Positions 23,101 to 33,480 of a stretch of 64,000 nucleotides of DNA are shown one piece after another; the first letter of the stretch is position 1, and each line of letters begins with the position of its first letter. The DNA comes from Alisma plantago-aquatica (lineage: Eukaryota > Streptophyta > Magnoliopsida > Alismatales > Alismataceae). Under the pieces are notes generated by a model. It saw nothing but the letters and a program-made list of their open reading frames with translations, had not been told where the DNA came from and did not search any database. Location: the NCBI GenBank assembly GCA_963693085.1, contig OY856414.1:262350001-262414000 (forward strand), in the 5' to 3' direction. The translations under genes and the position numbers were made by a program.

Positions 23101-23439
23101 GGAACCTGTTTCAATGTTTCAAATGAAGACATTAAGTGTGTGTATGAGTGTGCATATGTGACACTATTGAAGGGGATGACCTATCTAAATGTGGTGTTTA
23201 GCTAGGGAAGATCTAACGCTTGATTTACATGAAGTCTAAGTACTTGTACATTATATATTTGTACAAGTTTACAATTGATTACATTTCATGACATTTACAA
23301 TCATTCAAGCATATAGATTCCCTAGTGCTTTGTCATCCACCTTATTCCTGCAACACTCAAGTAGCACGTTAGATCAACAAGAATGAAATGTTTGTCATTA
23401 TCAAAACCAAGGGATTTACAGATGTCCATTTAGCCAACA

Positions 23440-24068
23440 ATCTCCCCCTTTTTGAAGATGACAAACATTTCCTAAATATAAAATAAGAAAGTATAAAAAC
23501 ATGTGAGTTTCATACCTGAAGATTACCTTTGTAAATTTCTTCTCTTGTTTATAAAATGTGTGCTTATTATTCCCCATGAATTATGGAACATGAATTCCAA
23601 TTCTTTAGGGAATATAGCAACTTTCAATGTAAAGCCAAGAGTTTATGAAACTCATTGATTGAGTTTTGCACAAATACTAAGTTTTATATTTATTTCTCCC
23701 CCTTTGTCATTTCAAAAAGATATCCGTTAAAGAACAAATATTGTATGAAAAGTATTGCTCCCCCTTAAATACATATCCGTTTTCAATAGATGGTCAATTT
23801 AGCCACAATTTTAAATTTCAGGTATTTGCAAAGATGTCACCCTTTTTTATTTATGACATATTTATTAATCCCCTTACTTTGTATGCTCTACTAGAATAGT
23901 CTTATAAGCCATATTCAAATGATGCCATAGAGGAATATCCAATATGCAAAGATAACCATTTCATGTAAAGATAACCATTTTATTTCAATCATGCAAAGAT
24001 AACCATTACATTGCAACCATACAAAGATAACCATTTCATTACAACTAATACAACGGACACTCCAAATC
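23440..24068 (-). promoter_or_regulatory. Sir-1 3' region with multiple polypurine tracts
   Basis: The tract adjoining the 3' LTR is AAAAAGGGGGAGAT on the minus strand (23440-23453). Further tracts of the AAAGGGGGAG type lie at about 23694-23706 and 23757-23766. Several polypurine tracts in a row are a Sirevirus hallmark. Bases 23940-24050 also hold four loose repeats of AAAGATAACCATT. No gene. Confidence 0.8.
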
Positions 24069-25439
24069 TCACTGGAAAGACTTAAGTATTACATCAATAT
24101 CAGGGTCTTTTCCAAGAAATGGCTCAGCTCCATAATATTGGACTAAAGTTTGCCACTCCAAAGCACCTGTCTTGGTTAAAGCATATGCTTCCAAGAAGGT
24201 AGGAACACGATCAAAGCGGAAATGAGCAGCAATGTCTTGTAATTGTATTGAGGAAAACTGAGTATGTGTGAGATCTGTAGATGGTGGAGGTGGAGTTTGG
24301 TAGTAGTTGTAAGATGGATTATATGGGTTGAGCATGCCAGGATTTAAAGAATAAGGATATTCATCTGGTTGATTTGGAGAGAGGGTTTGCATCCTTTGAT
24401 TTAGGTAGGTCATGGCATGGTGGTTATAGTCTAATTGTCTGCTTAGATGATATTGTGACCCAGCAACATAGGTTAGGGTGTTTTGGATGGGATCATAGGA
24501 TGGGTTGGTAGGAGGAGGTGGTGGTGGTATATCTTGAGTAGATGTATCACCTTCCATCCTAGCCCTCTTGTGACCAAAATCAATTCCCATTTTCTCTACT
24601 GTGTTTTTACTTATTTTTTGTGGTCTTCTTTCCCATGTGTATCCCATATCCTCAATTTGTGTTTTAAGAAAGTGTTGAGTAATTTGGCATACAAAATCAG
24701 CATATGGGGGATTGCTAGAAAACTCAAGCATGTTCTTAAGGATTATGCGGATAAAATTTGTGGGAATACGTTTGATAATGGCATAAATTAAACACATGCG
24801 AAAAATAGGAACTTCAGACTTGTTTGCTCTAGGATGTATGTTGGTGGAAACAATAAGGTTGACAATCCTAGCTGCTGGTTTGAGATTAATGGCATAGTAG
24901 GTACCCCTATCTTCATGACAAGTAGTATTAGATTGAAAAATGTCTCGTTTAATGTCACTAAGACTGACGGTATTATCACCTTGGGAAAATGTATTGAGTG
25001 GATTTCCAGTTGTAAGGTCAAGAGTGTCTTGATATTCATCTAAGTCGATGTTGAGCATGTCAAGAATATCCTTTTCAGTAAATCGAAAGCTATGCCCATT
25101 GACCATAGAGTAGAAGAAGTTATTTTCATTTTCGGAATGGGAGATTAGGTTTGGATAGAACTCATTTACCACTTTGGAAGAATAGGAAGGGAAGGAAGGG
25201 TTAAGAAATTCTTTCAAATTTTGCACCTCAAAAAGATCCTCCAGGTCGACGATGCTGAGGAAGTCCATGACATCAACCGGCCGTCGTGGAAGAGGAGTTT
25301 TGGAGGAGAGCCTGAGATAGCGATCACCAGCATCTGCATCGACGAAGGGGATGTCGTTGATGATCGTCAATGGTGGAGTAGCCTCCCTTCCTTTCCTTCC
25401 AGCTACTTTCTTCTTTCCACGTGTAGATGATGAAGCCAT
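24069..25439 (-). CDS. Sir-1 ORF2: 456-residue protein, 'putative plant transposon protein'-like, function unknown
   Basis: Intact ORF with start M-A-S-S-S-T-R-G-K-K-K and a basic first 20 residues (possible nuclear signal, inference). Residues about 40-260 form an alpha-rich block that resembles the plant transposon-protein family also seen in the Ath-1 env-position ORF (e.g. F-L-N-P-S-F-P-S-Y, F-Y-P-N-L, Y-A-I-I-K-R-I-P-T-N-F). Residues about 300-400 are P/Y/N-rich with a P6 run and I-Q-N-T-L-T-Y. No signal peptide, transmembrane segment, RT, protease or integrase motif is visible. It lies between gag and the 3' LTR, where Sireviruses place an env-like ORF. It has its own upstream TATA box and palindrome cluster. 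Lack of stops in an otherwise broken element suggests recent selection or recent arrival. Family assignment is tentative. Confidence 0.7.
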   Translation of the reverse strand: MASSSTRGKKKVAGRKGREATPPLTIINDIPFVDADAGDRYLRLSSKTPLPRRPVDVMDFLSIVDLEDLFEVQNLKEFLNPSFPSYSSKVVNEFYPNLISHSENENNFFYSMVNGHSFRFTEKDILDMLNIDLDEYQDTLDLTTGNPLNTFSQGDNTVSLSDIKRDIFQSNTTCHEDRGTYYAINLKPAARIVNLIVSTNIHPRANKSEVPIFRMCLIYAIIKRIPTNFIRIILKNMLEFSSNPPYADFVCQITQHFLKTQIEDMGYTWERRPQKISKNTVEKMGIDFGHKRARMEGDTSTQDIPPPPPPTNPSYDPIQNTLTYVAGSQYHLSRQLDYNHHAMTYLNQRMQTLSPNQPDEYPYSLNPGMLNPYNPSYNYYQTPPPPSTDLTHTQFSSIQLQDIAAHFRFDRVPTFLEAYALTKTGALEWQTLVQYYGAEPFLGKDPDIDVILKSFQ

Positions 25440-25573
25440 TTCTTTTCTTTAAGGGGGAGAAGAAGCAAGAAAGTCTTGGGGATGAAGAAGCTAAAGAATT
25501 GCACAAGAATGCACTAGAGAGAAGCTATGGAAGTAAGAATATGAGAGTGTGAAACAATGACCCATTTTTGGTC

Positions 25574-25583
25574 CTATTTATAG
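25574..25583 (-). promoter_or_regulatory. Internal TATA box upstream of Sir-1 ORF2
   Basis: CTATAAATAG on the minus strand, followed by GGAC as in the LTR box, about 135 bp before the ORF2 start codon and 16 bp downstream of a TCGGTCGAC dyad. It would give a 5' leader of roughly 100 nt. Promoter activity is inference. Confidence 0.5.
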
Positions 25584-27055
25584 CAATCCAGTGACCCGGT
25601 CGGTCGACAATTTGTCGACCGATCGACCGCAACGGTCATATCCCAGACGCGCCACTTGGCCCCCCCAACGATCGACGGATAGGTTGCAACGGTCATAAAA
25701 CGGTTGGATTGCAACGGTCATATCCCAACGGTCAATTCTCGGTCGAACAATTGTCGACCGACATCGGTTCGGTCGAATAATTGTCGACCGGAAGTGTGTC
25801 CGATGTAATTTTTACTTGAGGTCTGTCAGTCGAAAGAGATAGGCTGACCGAGATGTTTTCGGTCGAAGAATTCGTCGACCGACAGACTTTCTGTGAATGA
25901 ATTTTTAAGCTGATTTTTAATGTAAATGATAGACTGAATTTGTAGAGCATATATATATTTTCTAAGGGAGTAATATTGTGATTATTATTACCAATATTTG
26001 GACAATTTTGTGATCATAAATTAATTGTTCTTTTGATCACAATTTTATATAGAAAATGATATTCAAATAAGTATTGTGCCAAACTTATTTTAGGTCGACT
26101 TTGACTACGACCATAGCGCCCCTTGGTCAAATTTCATTTCAACCAAGAGGCAAATTTGTAGATTTCCAAATTGAACATTCATATATCTGCATGTAATTTG
26201 ATTTGATATCAATTTGAAGCATTTTAACTAAAAAATATTCGTCCTTGATTTTCCTAGAAAATTTATATAAACTTTGTTGTAGATATCAAATTCTATTTCT
26301 TCTTTTATTCAAAAAAAATGAAAACACAATTAATATCTCAAGTTTTTTAAAAATGCCAAAAAAACTTGTATGTTATAACATTGTGCTCCTGCAAGCATTA
26401 AAGTTTTAAGAAACATATTACCAATGAATTATTTTGCTTGCCTATGCATCATCAAGGATCAATGCATACAATTATCATTATCTATCATAGCATCTTCTTT
26501 ATGAGCTGAAAGCATATCTATGATGTAATGACAGAACAATAACAACATATAATGATAATTCCATGAAATACAATGATTGTGATTATTTAAGCACATGATT
26601 TCTATGTGAATAAATCAGGAAATACTTTAGGAAAATCATGTGAAGCAGTAATTTCTTTTATTGAGCCAAGCATGATTTTCAGTTTTACCTTATTTAGAAA
26701 ATCAACCAAAGTAATCTCATTTATATTTATAAATTTTTCAAACATGGTCTTCAACTTGTTTTGCATGTAACATCAGTCATTAACAATGAATAGATAGCAA
26801 TTTGATCAATTGAAAACACATTCAGCAGATTTATTGCAGACTGGAAATCATTGACCTGCTCGGTCGACAATTGCTCGACCGACGGTTCTCTCGGTCGACG
26901 GTTTCTCGACCGACAAGGTTTCTGAAATGTTTTCAGAACTGTTAATTGCTTCCAAGTGAAACAAAATTATGCAAGTTAGAGCTTGATTGTGTTGAGACAT
27001 GACATTTGTATATCAAGAATCAGTTTAGGTCAAATCTCAACTTAATTCTGTTCAT
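25584..27055 (-). other. Sir-1 non-coding interior with two palindrome groups
   Basis: Where pol should be there is 1.5 kb without coding sequence. Dyads of the LTR type occur at 25598-25622, 25738-25760, 25768-25792 and 25858-25882 (group 1, next to the ORF2 TATA) and at 26859-26907 (group 2, two dyads just downstream of gag). A GCAACGGTCAT short repeat occurs three times around 25630-25735. The rest is A/T-rich and plain. Confidence 0.7.
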
Positions 27056-27966
27056 TTAGTTTGGAGGTTTTGGAACCCAAACTAACTCGACATCCTTTTT
27101 ATTATAGGGACATGAAAAAGAATAGTGACCAAGGCGCAAACAGTAATGACAACATATAGAATCAACCTCATATCTCTTTCTATGATTTTGGTCTAGGTTG
27201 TTCTTGGGTATATTTGTATTTGTGCCTTTAGGTATATATATAGATTGATGTACTTGTGTCTTTCTCCAACTAGGTTGTTGATAGGATTTCCCCTTAGGCT
27301 TGTAACCTAGTCCTCTTCTCCCAATTTGATGATAGGGATTATCCAATATTTTATCAAGGATGCCATTATTGCTTAAACTACTTACTTTTTGTTGTAATTT
27401 AGCAATCTCATCCATTCTTTTCTTGATATCTAGTTTTGCTTGATCTAGATTAGATGACAACGAATTTCTTTCTTTGACAATAGTGTCATAATCTAGATGG
27501 GTGCACAAGATGGGTTGTTTTTGAAGATCGTTCACTTGAGTTTGCAAATTTATCTTTTCTAAAGAAAGAAGATTACAGTTTTCTTCTATAGATTTTAGCT
27601 TAATATCATGATCTTCAATAACCTTTTTATATCTTCATTTTCAGATGTAAGAGCAAGTACCTTAGCATGTAACTCATCATTTGCTTTATTAGATTTCTTT
27701 AATTTCTTCTTGTACTCAATATATTTATTGTGTGTCTCTTCAAGACTAGCAACTAGCTCTTCTTTAGATAAATCAAAAAGGCTTACCTCTTCTTCTTCTT
27801 CTTCACTTATTGTAGAAATAAGACATTCTTTATGCGTATCTTCCTTCTTTGACCTCCACGGGCAACCAAGTGTTATGTGGCTTGTTCCTAAGCACCAACT
27901 GCAACTTGTTGAAGATTGCTCCATACTTTTCCTTTGTTTGTGGTTGTAGATACCACCACCCTTCAT
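27056..27966 (-). pseudogene. Sir-1 gag, N-terminally truncated and frameshifted
   Basis: The Gag C-terminal half of a Sirevirus. It begins at 27966, 35 bp after the primer site, directly with a CX2CX4HX4C knuckle (C-S-W-C ... H-I-T-L-G-C), then an acidic patch and a coiled coil rich in L, E and K, then a second knuckle (C-H-Y-C ... H-Y-S-F-S-C) and the terminal V-W-V-P-K-P. The capsid domain normally ahead of the first knuckle is missing. The two ORFs (27966-27595 and 27547-27056) are in different frames, so one frameshift lies near 27620. It cannot assemble particles alone. Confidence 0.8.
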
Positions 27967-28000
27967 ACTTCAAGACTCGATTAGAGCTCCTTGAAGCCTA

Positions 28001-28011
28001 CTCTGATACCA
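28001..28011 (-). promoter_or_regulatory. Sir-1 primer-binding site (tRNA-Met type)
   Basis: Minus strand TGGTATCAGAG, two bases inside the 5' LTR end; complementary to the initiator tRNA-Met 3' end as in most copia elements. Confidence 0.88.
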
Positions 28012-28013
28012 AT

Positions 28014-29467
28014 TGAAAAACACTAGAGGGGGGTGAATAGAGTTTTTAAATATTTTAATATTTATTTAACTCAAACAACCACAATTGAAAATGGAAGAAG
28101 GAGACAAGTGTTTAGAGTGGTTCCAACCTTAGCAAATACTAAGGTTTTCAGTCCACTACCCGGTTGCTTACCCAACCGAGATTTTGAAAGTATCAATTTT
28201 ATTACCTTCACAAGGATTTACACAAAATACAATACTTTCTTACACCCCTTGAACAGCCTTCACTTGAAGTAGATGCACCAACCCGAGGTAGCCTTCTTGA
28301 AGTAACTCCAAGCTCCCCCTTGAAGTAGCCTTCCTCTTTAGAAGTAACCTCCCGTTGCACCAGCCTTCTTGAAGTAGTTCAAGGTCCCCTTCTTCACCAA
28401 GAAGATCTTCCAACCTCTCCAATCCACAGCCTCCAACCTAGGAGTAGCAAGGAGAGTACAAACAATAATAGTGAACAAGAAAGGAAAATGGAAATTACAA
28501 CTTATCCTTTGAGGCACAAGGCTTGATTTGCCTAGATCAAGCGTATAGATCTCCTAACCAATGTGTATGGAATTGTAATTGTTGTGGATAGGAGATGCTA
28601 GCCTATAGGACACAAAATTTGAGCTAAGAGAAGAAGTAGCCAATTGTCAATATGCTCAATTGCTCACAAACAGGTTGCTCAAGGTAAGTGAATGCTCAAA
28701 GATTGCTCAAGTGTAAAAACAAGTGAGTTTAGGTGTCTTAAGGCATTTCCTATTTATAGGAATGTCCTACAAGTGCTTAAGGACGTTCTAGACACTTTCT
28801 AGGGGTTTCTAAGTGCTTAACTAGCCATTAGATATAAGTTAGTTGCTTTAACAATGGCTAGTTAATTAATTCTGCAGTTGCTGTCAGAGACCATCTCGGT
28901 CGAGCAATGGTCGACCGAGACACCTACTCGGTCGACGTTTTGTCGACCGACAGGCTCTCTGGATCAAGTGTATGCAACGTTTATCTCCAACTGCCAACTA
29001 CCTTGTCAGTTGTGTCTAACGGCTACTTGGGTCTTTCTCGGTCGAGAAGTTTGTCGACCGAGAGTGTCTCGGTCGAGGATTTTGTCGACCGAGAGTGTCT
29101 CGGTTGAGGATTTTGTCGACCGAGATGGACCCTGTTTCAATGTTTCAAATGAAGACATTAAGTATGTGTATGAGTGTCCATATGTGACACTATTGAAGGG
29201 GATGAACTATCTAAATGTGGTGTTTAGCTAGGGAAGATCTAACGCTTGATTTACATGAAGTCTAAGTACTTGTACATATTATATATTTGTACAAGTTTAT
29301 AATTGATTACATTTCATGACATTTACAATCATTCAAGCATATAGATTCCCTAGTGCTTTGTCATCCACCTTATTCCTGCAACACTCAAGTAGCACGTTAG
29401 ATCAAGAAGAATGAAATGTTTGTCATTATCAAAACCAAGGGATTTACAGATGTCCATTTATCCAACA
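28014..29467 (-). repeat. Sir-1 5' LTR
   Basis: 1,454 bp, nearly identical to the 3' LTR by eye. It has one additional 30-bp palindrome unit around 29095-29125 (with TCGGTTGA in place of TCGGTCGA) and an intact second dyad (28929-28953) that is mutated in the 3' LTR. It carries the promoter that would drive the element. Confidence 0.92.
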
Positions 29468-29776
29468 AAAGAAAGAGAAATCCACCATGAGCTTGGTGCA
29501 GAAGGTAGTCATAGCCCGGTGAAGAAGATACGGCCTTCTACGTCGTGTCGGAGCAGATCTGGACGTGCACTGGAGTTTCCAAGATAGACCAGGCAGTCTC
29601 CCTTGCTCCGCCTTCTCTCTCTCTCTTCAGTCTCCTTGGTTGCACCACAGGCAGTTGGTGGAATGGAATCTGATTGGAGTTGTGCTCTAGCAGCCTGGCG
29701 GCGTCCGGATCCGATGCCCCCAAATGAGGACCCTTGGGGTCCTATTTATAGGCTTAGATCTGTCTCCAAATGGTTG
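29468..29776 (-). repeat. Ath-2 5' LTR, middle piece with intact TATA
   Basis: Continues the LTR from 22017 (target duplication aaaga repeated at 29468-29472) and matches 13106-13413 of the 3' LTR. It keeps CCTATAAATAGG (29752-29741, minus strand), the promoter box that is mutated in the 3' LTR. It ends with ggttg, the target duplication of Lard-1. Confidence 0.88.
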
Positions 29777-32700
29777 TGTTATGACTCCACCTCCCGATAA
29801 CCCCCAATTAAGGGAGACCGAGAGGTCGAAGCCGCACCCATGACTTCCGGATCAAAGGTTCGGCAATTAACCAAGAATAATTATCAAATTTTAACATACT
29901 ATACTGAAAGCTATAAGAAAATAAATTTTTGCATATCTTTTGAAAACTTGGATCTCTAAACTTCTATCCACACTAATACTAATCTATCTAATCCTCCTTT
30001 GCACTTTAATTCTGATTTAGTACCACATGTGCCACTTTACTGTTTGTTCTTTTCATTGTACCTAAAACGCCAACAAACAAAACATCGGTCAGTCAAAGCT
30101 GGTATGTGGAGGAAATAGATAATGTTCAACTATGTTAACAATATAATCACTCAATTAATCATTTAACAATCAAGATTACATTTTAAGCCAAGCTACTCAA
30201 TCCATATCTCTCCACAACTCTGTGTTGTCCCTGTAAGGACTTATATGGTACCTCTATAAAGGTAACTTGATGGACCTACCCTCTAGGCAGCCAAAGTCAT
30301 TCATGACCTGATGGACCTACCCTCTAGGTAGCCTTATACCAGGTCAGCCATTACGACACAGAGGGGATCAAGGATTTTTCTAGAAGGCATATACATTATG
30401 TGATAGTCATAGTCACTTTATAATTGCAATATGAACATCCAAACAGTTTAGTTGCATTCGATGCGATTAAACATCCGGGAATCATCGAGAAACCTAAGTG
30501 ATTATTCATAAGTAACAACATACATGTCTTGGAGATCTCAAGCAACAATTTATCCAACTAGATATCCAATCAAGCAAGCCAATCAATCAATCAAGCAAAC
30601 ATTGATCCTAAAATATGCATAATGTCTAATTGTCACAAGCATATCCCAAACAACTCCTTATTGACTTGGGACACCTTTCTAAAGTTTCAAAGTCTCATTA
30701 GGATGCATTAGGGTTTCTTAGATCAATTTCTCAAACTTTATCCATTTTAGGTCAACAAACCCTAAAATACCCTTTTCCATTTATATGAACCTTAATTGCT
30801 CAACTATCCATTTTTATAGTCTTTTATACTCAAATTGGCTTAAGGTCATCATATCCCTATTTATTCATGGATTTGAATCACTACAACAATTAAAAGACAC
30901 ATTCATCTAAATTAGGGTTTTCAAGCTCATTAGTGCATAATCATGCACAAAACCCTAAATTAAACCAAATATATAAAAAGATCATCATTTTAGATCATAT
31001 CCTCATTTTTATTAACGGGTTAATTTCAACTTGAATTATCTAAATAACATTATTAAGTCCATCTATCATCAAATCTAAGGGTTTTTCCTTAATTAAATCA
31101 TTAAAGATGATAACTTTTATGCACTTTTCCAATTTCAAGCATATAAACTCTAAATTAGACTAATCATGTGCAAAGTTCTTCCTTTTTGAACATAATGTAC
31201 CTTTTTACATTTAACGGGTTAACATCAACTCTATTGATCCATTAAACCCTATTAAACACATTAATCATATCAAAATAGGGTTTCATAATCTTTAATTCAT
31301 TAAAGATGATGATTTACACTACTTTTCGAACTATGATCAGATTCAGGCTATAAAACTATTTTTAATGGGTTCCTTGCATTTTTTTTTATCAAAATACATA
31401 TATAACTTGTCCTAATCGGAGTTACGAATAGAAAGATATGATTTGTGCAAGAAAATTACCTTCCGGCCAATCAGAGATTGCCACGTCGCCAAGTTTCCAT
31501 GCATGCGGGTCAGTTTGAAAACATAACGCAATTACCAAGTTGCCCTCACATAAGTGGACGCTCCTTCACACCCCGGAGGGGTATTTCCGTCCAACGACGC
31601 AGGGGTCGTATTCCACCTCCAGCCAACCCTAGCAGCCGCTAGCTGCAGCCTTGTGGGGGTTAGCTCTTCCTCCTTAGGTCGTGAACCTCGCCGGAAAACC
31701 CCACTCCACCTCCGCCATGCCTTCACACACGTGGGCCGCCGCCCATACTGTGTCCAGGTCGGTCGTTTTGACCTGCACATACCTACAACTCATGGTCAGA
31801 GTTGCAGCTGTGTGGCCACTATTGCGCCTAAGCTGGCGCACGGCTGTGACAACATGACTCCTTCCTTGCACCATGGATCGTCGAGCTACCACTGCAACTC
31901 CTTTTAGCCGCCTCGTGGAAGCCTAATCTCGCTGTTTCTCTTAGTTAGGGTTTTTGGGCGGGTGCACGGTTGGAGATGAGAGGAAAACGAGGTAACTCGA
32001 TACTAAAAGGCATGTTCCTTTTATAGGGGTAGATAGAAACCCCCAGAATGCTTGCCCACGAAGCAAACATGCCTTTTTCCAATAGGAAGTTGATTTCTTC
32101 TCTAAGAAGAAACTTTCTCTCTCTACTAATTATCTCTTAGATATTCCTTATCCCTTGGATAATTATAAATATGAAAATCACTTCTTTTATTTTCTTTATA
32201 CTTCCCTTTTAAATCTATTAACATGAAATCCTCGTTTCTTAAAGCAAATAACCTCTCTTTTTTATAATAACAAAAGTCATTTAATGATTTATCACACTAT
32301 TCTCTTATTTTGTTTTATTTGCCTTTTCTCTTTCTTTCCTCTTTATTGGGACTCCTTGGATCCCAAGACACTCCATTATTTCAAAATTTCCTTTTCAAGG
32401 ATAATTATTATCCCTCTAGATGCATCTATTTGCATTATTTCATATTATCTTGTTTATTTCTCATTTAAATATCTATTTTAAATCATTTCTTCTTATTTCT
32501 CTTTTATTTTCCTTATTGGCATTTCCTTTTATCATTAGAAATCCTTGGAACACGAAATTCCACAAAGGATCTCCTAATTACACCTTTTCCCACTTATTTC
32601 CAACATTTTAACATTATTTCCAATCTCTTTCCTATTAAAGAAATACTTAATTAAACTTTTCTTTTCTTATTGCACTTTTATGAAACTTTGGACTCCTTGA

Positions 32701-32986
32701 TACCCAAGGAACCCAAGAGGCACGAAATCCTCTTTGGATTTTCCTTCTAGAGGTTTCCACATTTTTCTTTTCTCAAATATTCAATCATCCATTTACTAAT
32801 TGAATTGTCTTTGTTATTTCCTTGTTATTGGGCCCAATAGCCAATAAAGCCCACAACACAAACATCAAGGCTATTGTAAACAAAATCCATGTATTCAAAA
32901 CAAATTATACCATTCTTTGTTCAATTATCTTTAATATGAAAAATTACATTTCTCACCAAATGAACCCAAAAATTGGGGTTGTAACA
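29777..32986 (-). repeat. Lard-1 3' LTR
   Basis: 3,210 bp. TATA-like TATAAAAGG on the minus strand near 32012-32022. A G/C-rich leader (about 31540-31980) carries a 72-codon minus-strand ORF (31892-31674). The remainder is A/T-rich. No CG-dyad array of the kind in the other LTRs is visible here. A pair of near-identical GATGGACCTACCCTCTAGG segments lies at about 30270-30330. Confidence 0.9.
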
Positions 32987-33480
32987 TCCTTCCCCTCTTA
33001 TAGGAATTTTGTCCTCAAAATTCAAACAAGCAAACAAACAATCAATTCAGGATAAGACTTTCCATGTCCATCATTGGCCCCTATGTGGCTTTGCCGTACT
33101 CATGGAATTTCCAAAGAACCTTTATCATCACATATTCTTTTCTCTGAGTTCTTTCATCCTAGCGTCTATAAACTACACAGGTGACTCAGGCCATTTCAGC
33201 CTCCCTTGGGGCTCACTAGGTTCATTGCTCAGCACATGGTCGGGGTACCTCACATAGTGCTCTAAATTGGACACATGGAAAACATCTCCCATTACTCTAT
33301 CCTTAGGGGTAGGGTCAAACCTAACCTTCTCCACCCATCCATCTCTAATGGACCCATGTATCGGGGACTCAGTCCTCTTAGCTATAACTTAGAGGTGTCG
33401 GATTTTCATGTCACATATTCTCCCACAGTGATCTGCATGTCAGTCTACTTTGCATCTGCTCACGACTGTTGTCGTCCCTA
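32987..33480 (-). pseudogene. Lard-1 polypurine tract and degraded integrase C-terminus
   Basis: Minus-strand AAGAGGGGAAGGA abuts the 3' LTR and is preceded by the TTTTGAGGACAAAATTC motif that Tekay elements carry at this place. Upstream (33100-33480) broken frames give S-P-R-Y-M-G-P and D-V-F-H-V-S-N-L-E-H-Y-V, the conserved end of chromovirus integrases; a chromodomain cannot be read. Stops and frameshifts are numerous. Confidence 0.7.

Larger units (their letters stand above)
22018..23439 (-). repeat. Sir-1 3' LTR
   Basis: 1,422 bp. On the coding strand: U3 with palindromes (23100-22899), TATA CCTATAAATAGG (22765-22754), then R/U5 to TGAAAAAC... complement at 22018. It differs from the 5' LTR mainly by lacking one 30-bp palindrome unit. 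Confidence 0.92.
22018..29467 (-). mobile_element. Sir-1: non-autonomous Sirevirus-type Ty1/copia derivative
   Basis: LTRs 22018-23439 (3', 1,422 bp) and 28014-29467 (5', 1,454 bp) start TGAAAAACACTAGAG and end CCAACA; perfect target duplication aaaga. A tRNA-Met type primer site, several polypurine tracts, LTR palindromes and a Gag ending in V-W-V-P-K are Sirevirus traits (known from that copia genus). There is no reverse transcriptase, RNase H or integrase. The interior (4.6 kb) holds only a broken, N-terminally shortened gag and, downstream, an intact 456-codon ORF. It must rely on proteins from other copies. The small number of LTR differences suggests a fairly recent insertion; 5' LTR of Ath-2 is the host. 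Confidence 0.85.

Noticed and set aside
31554..31907. 117-codon plus-strand ORF in Lard-1 LTR as a host gene
   Set aside because: It is antisense to the LTR transcript, is shortened in the second LTR copy and has no recognisable domain.
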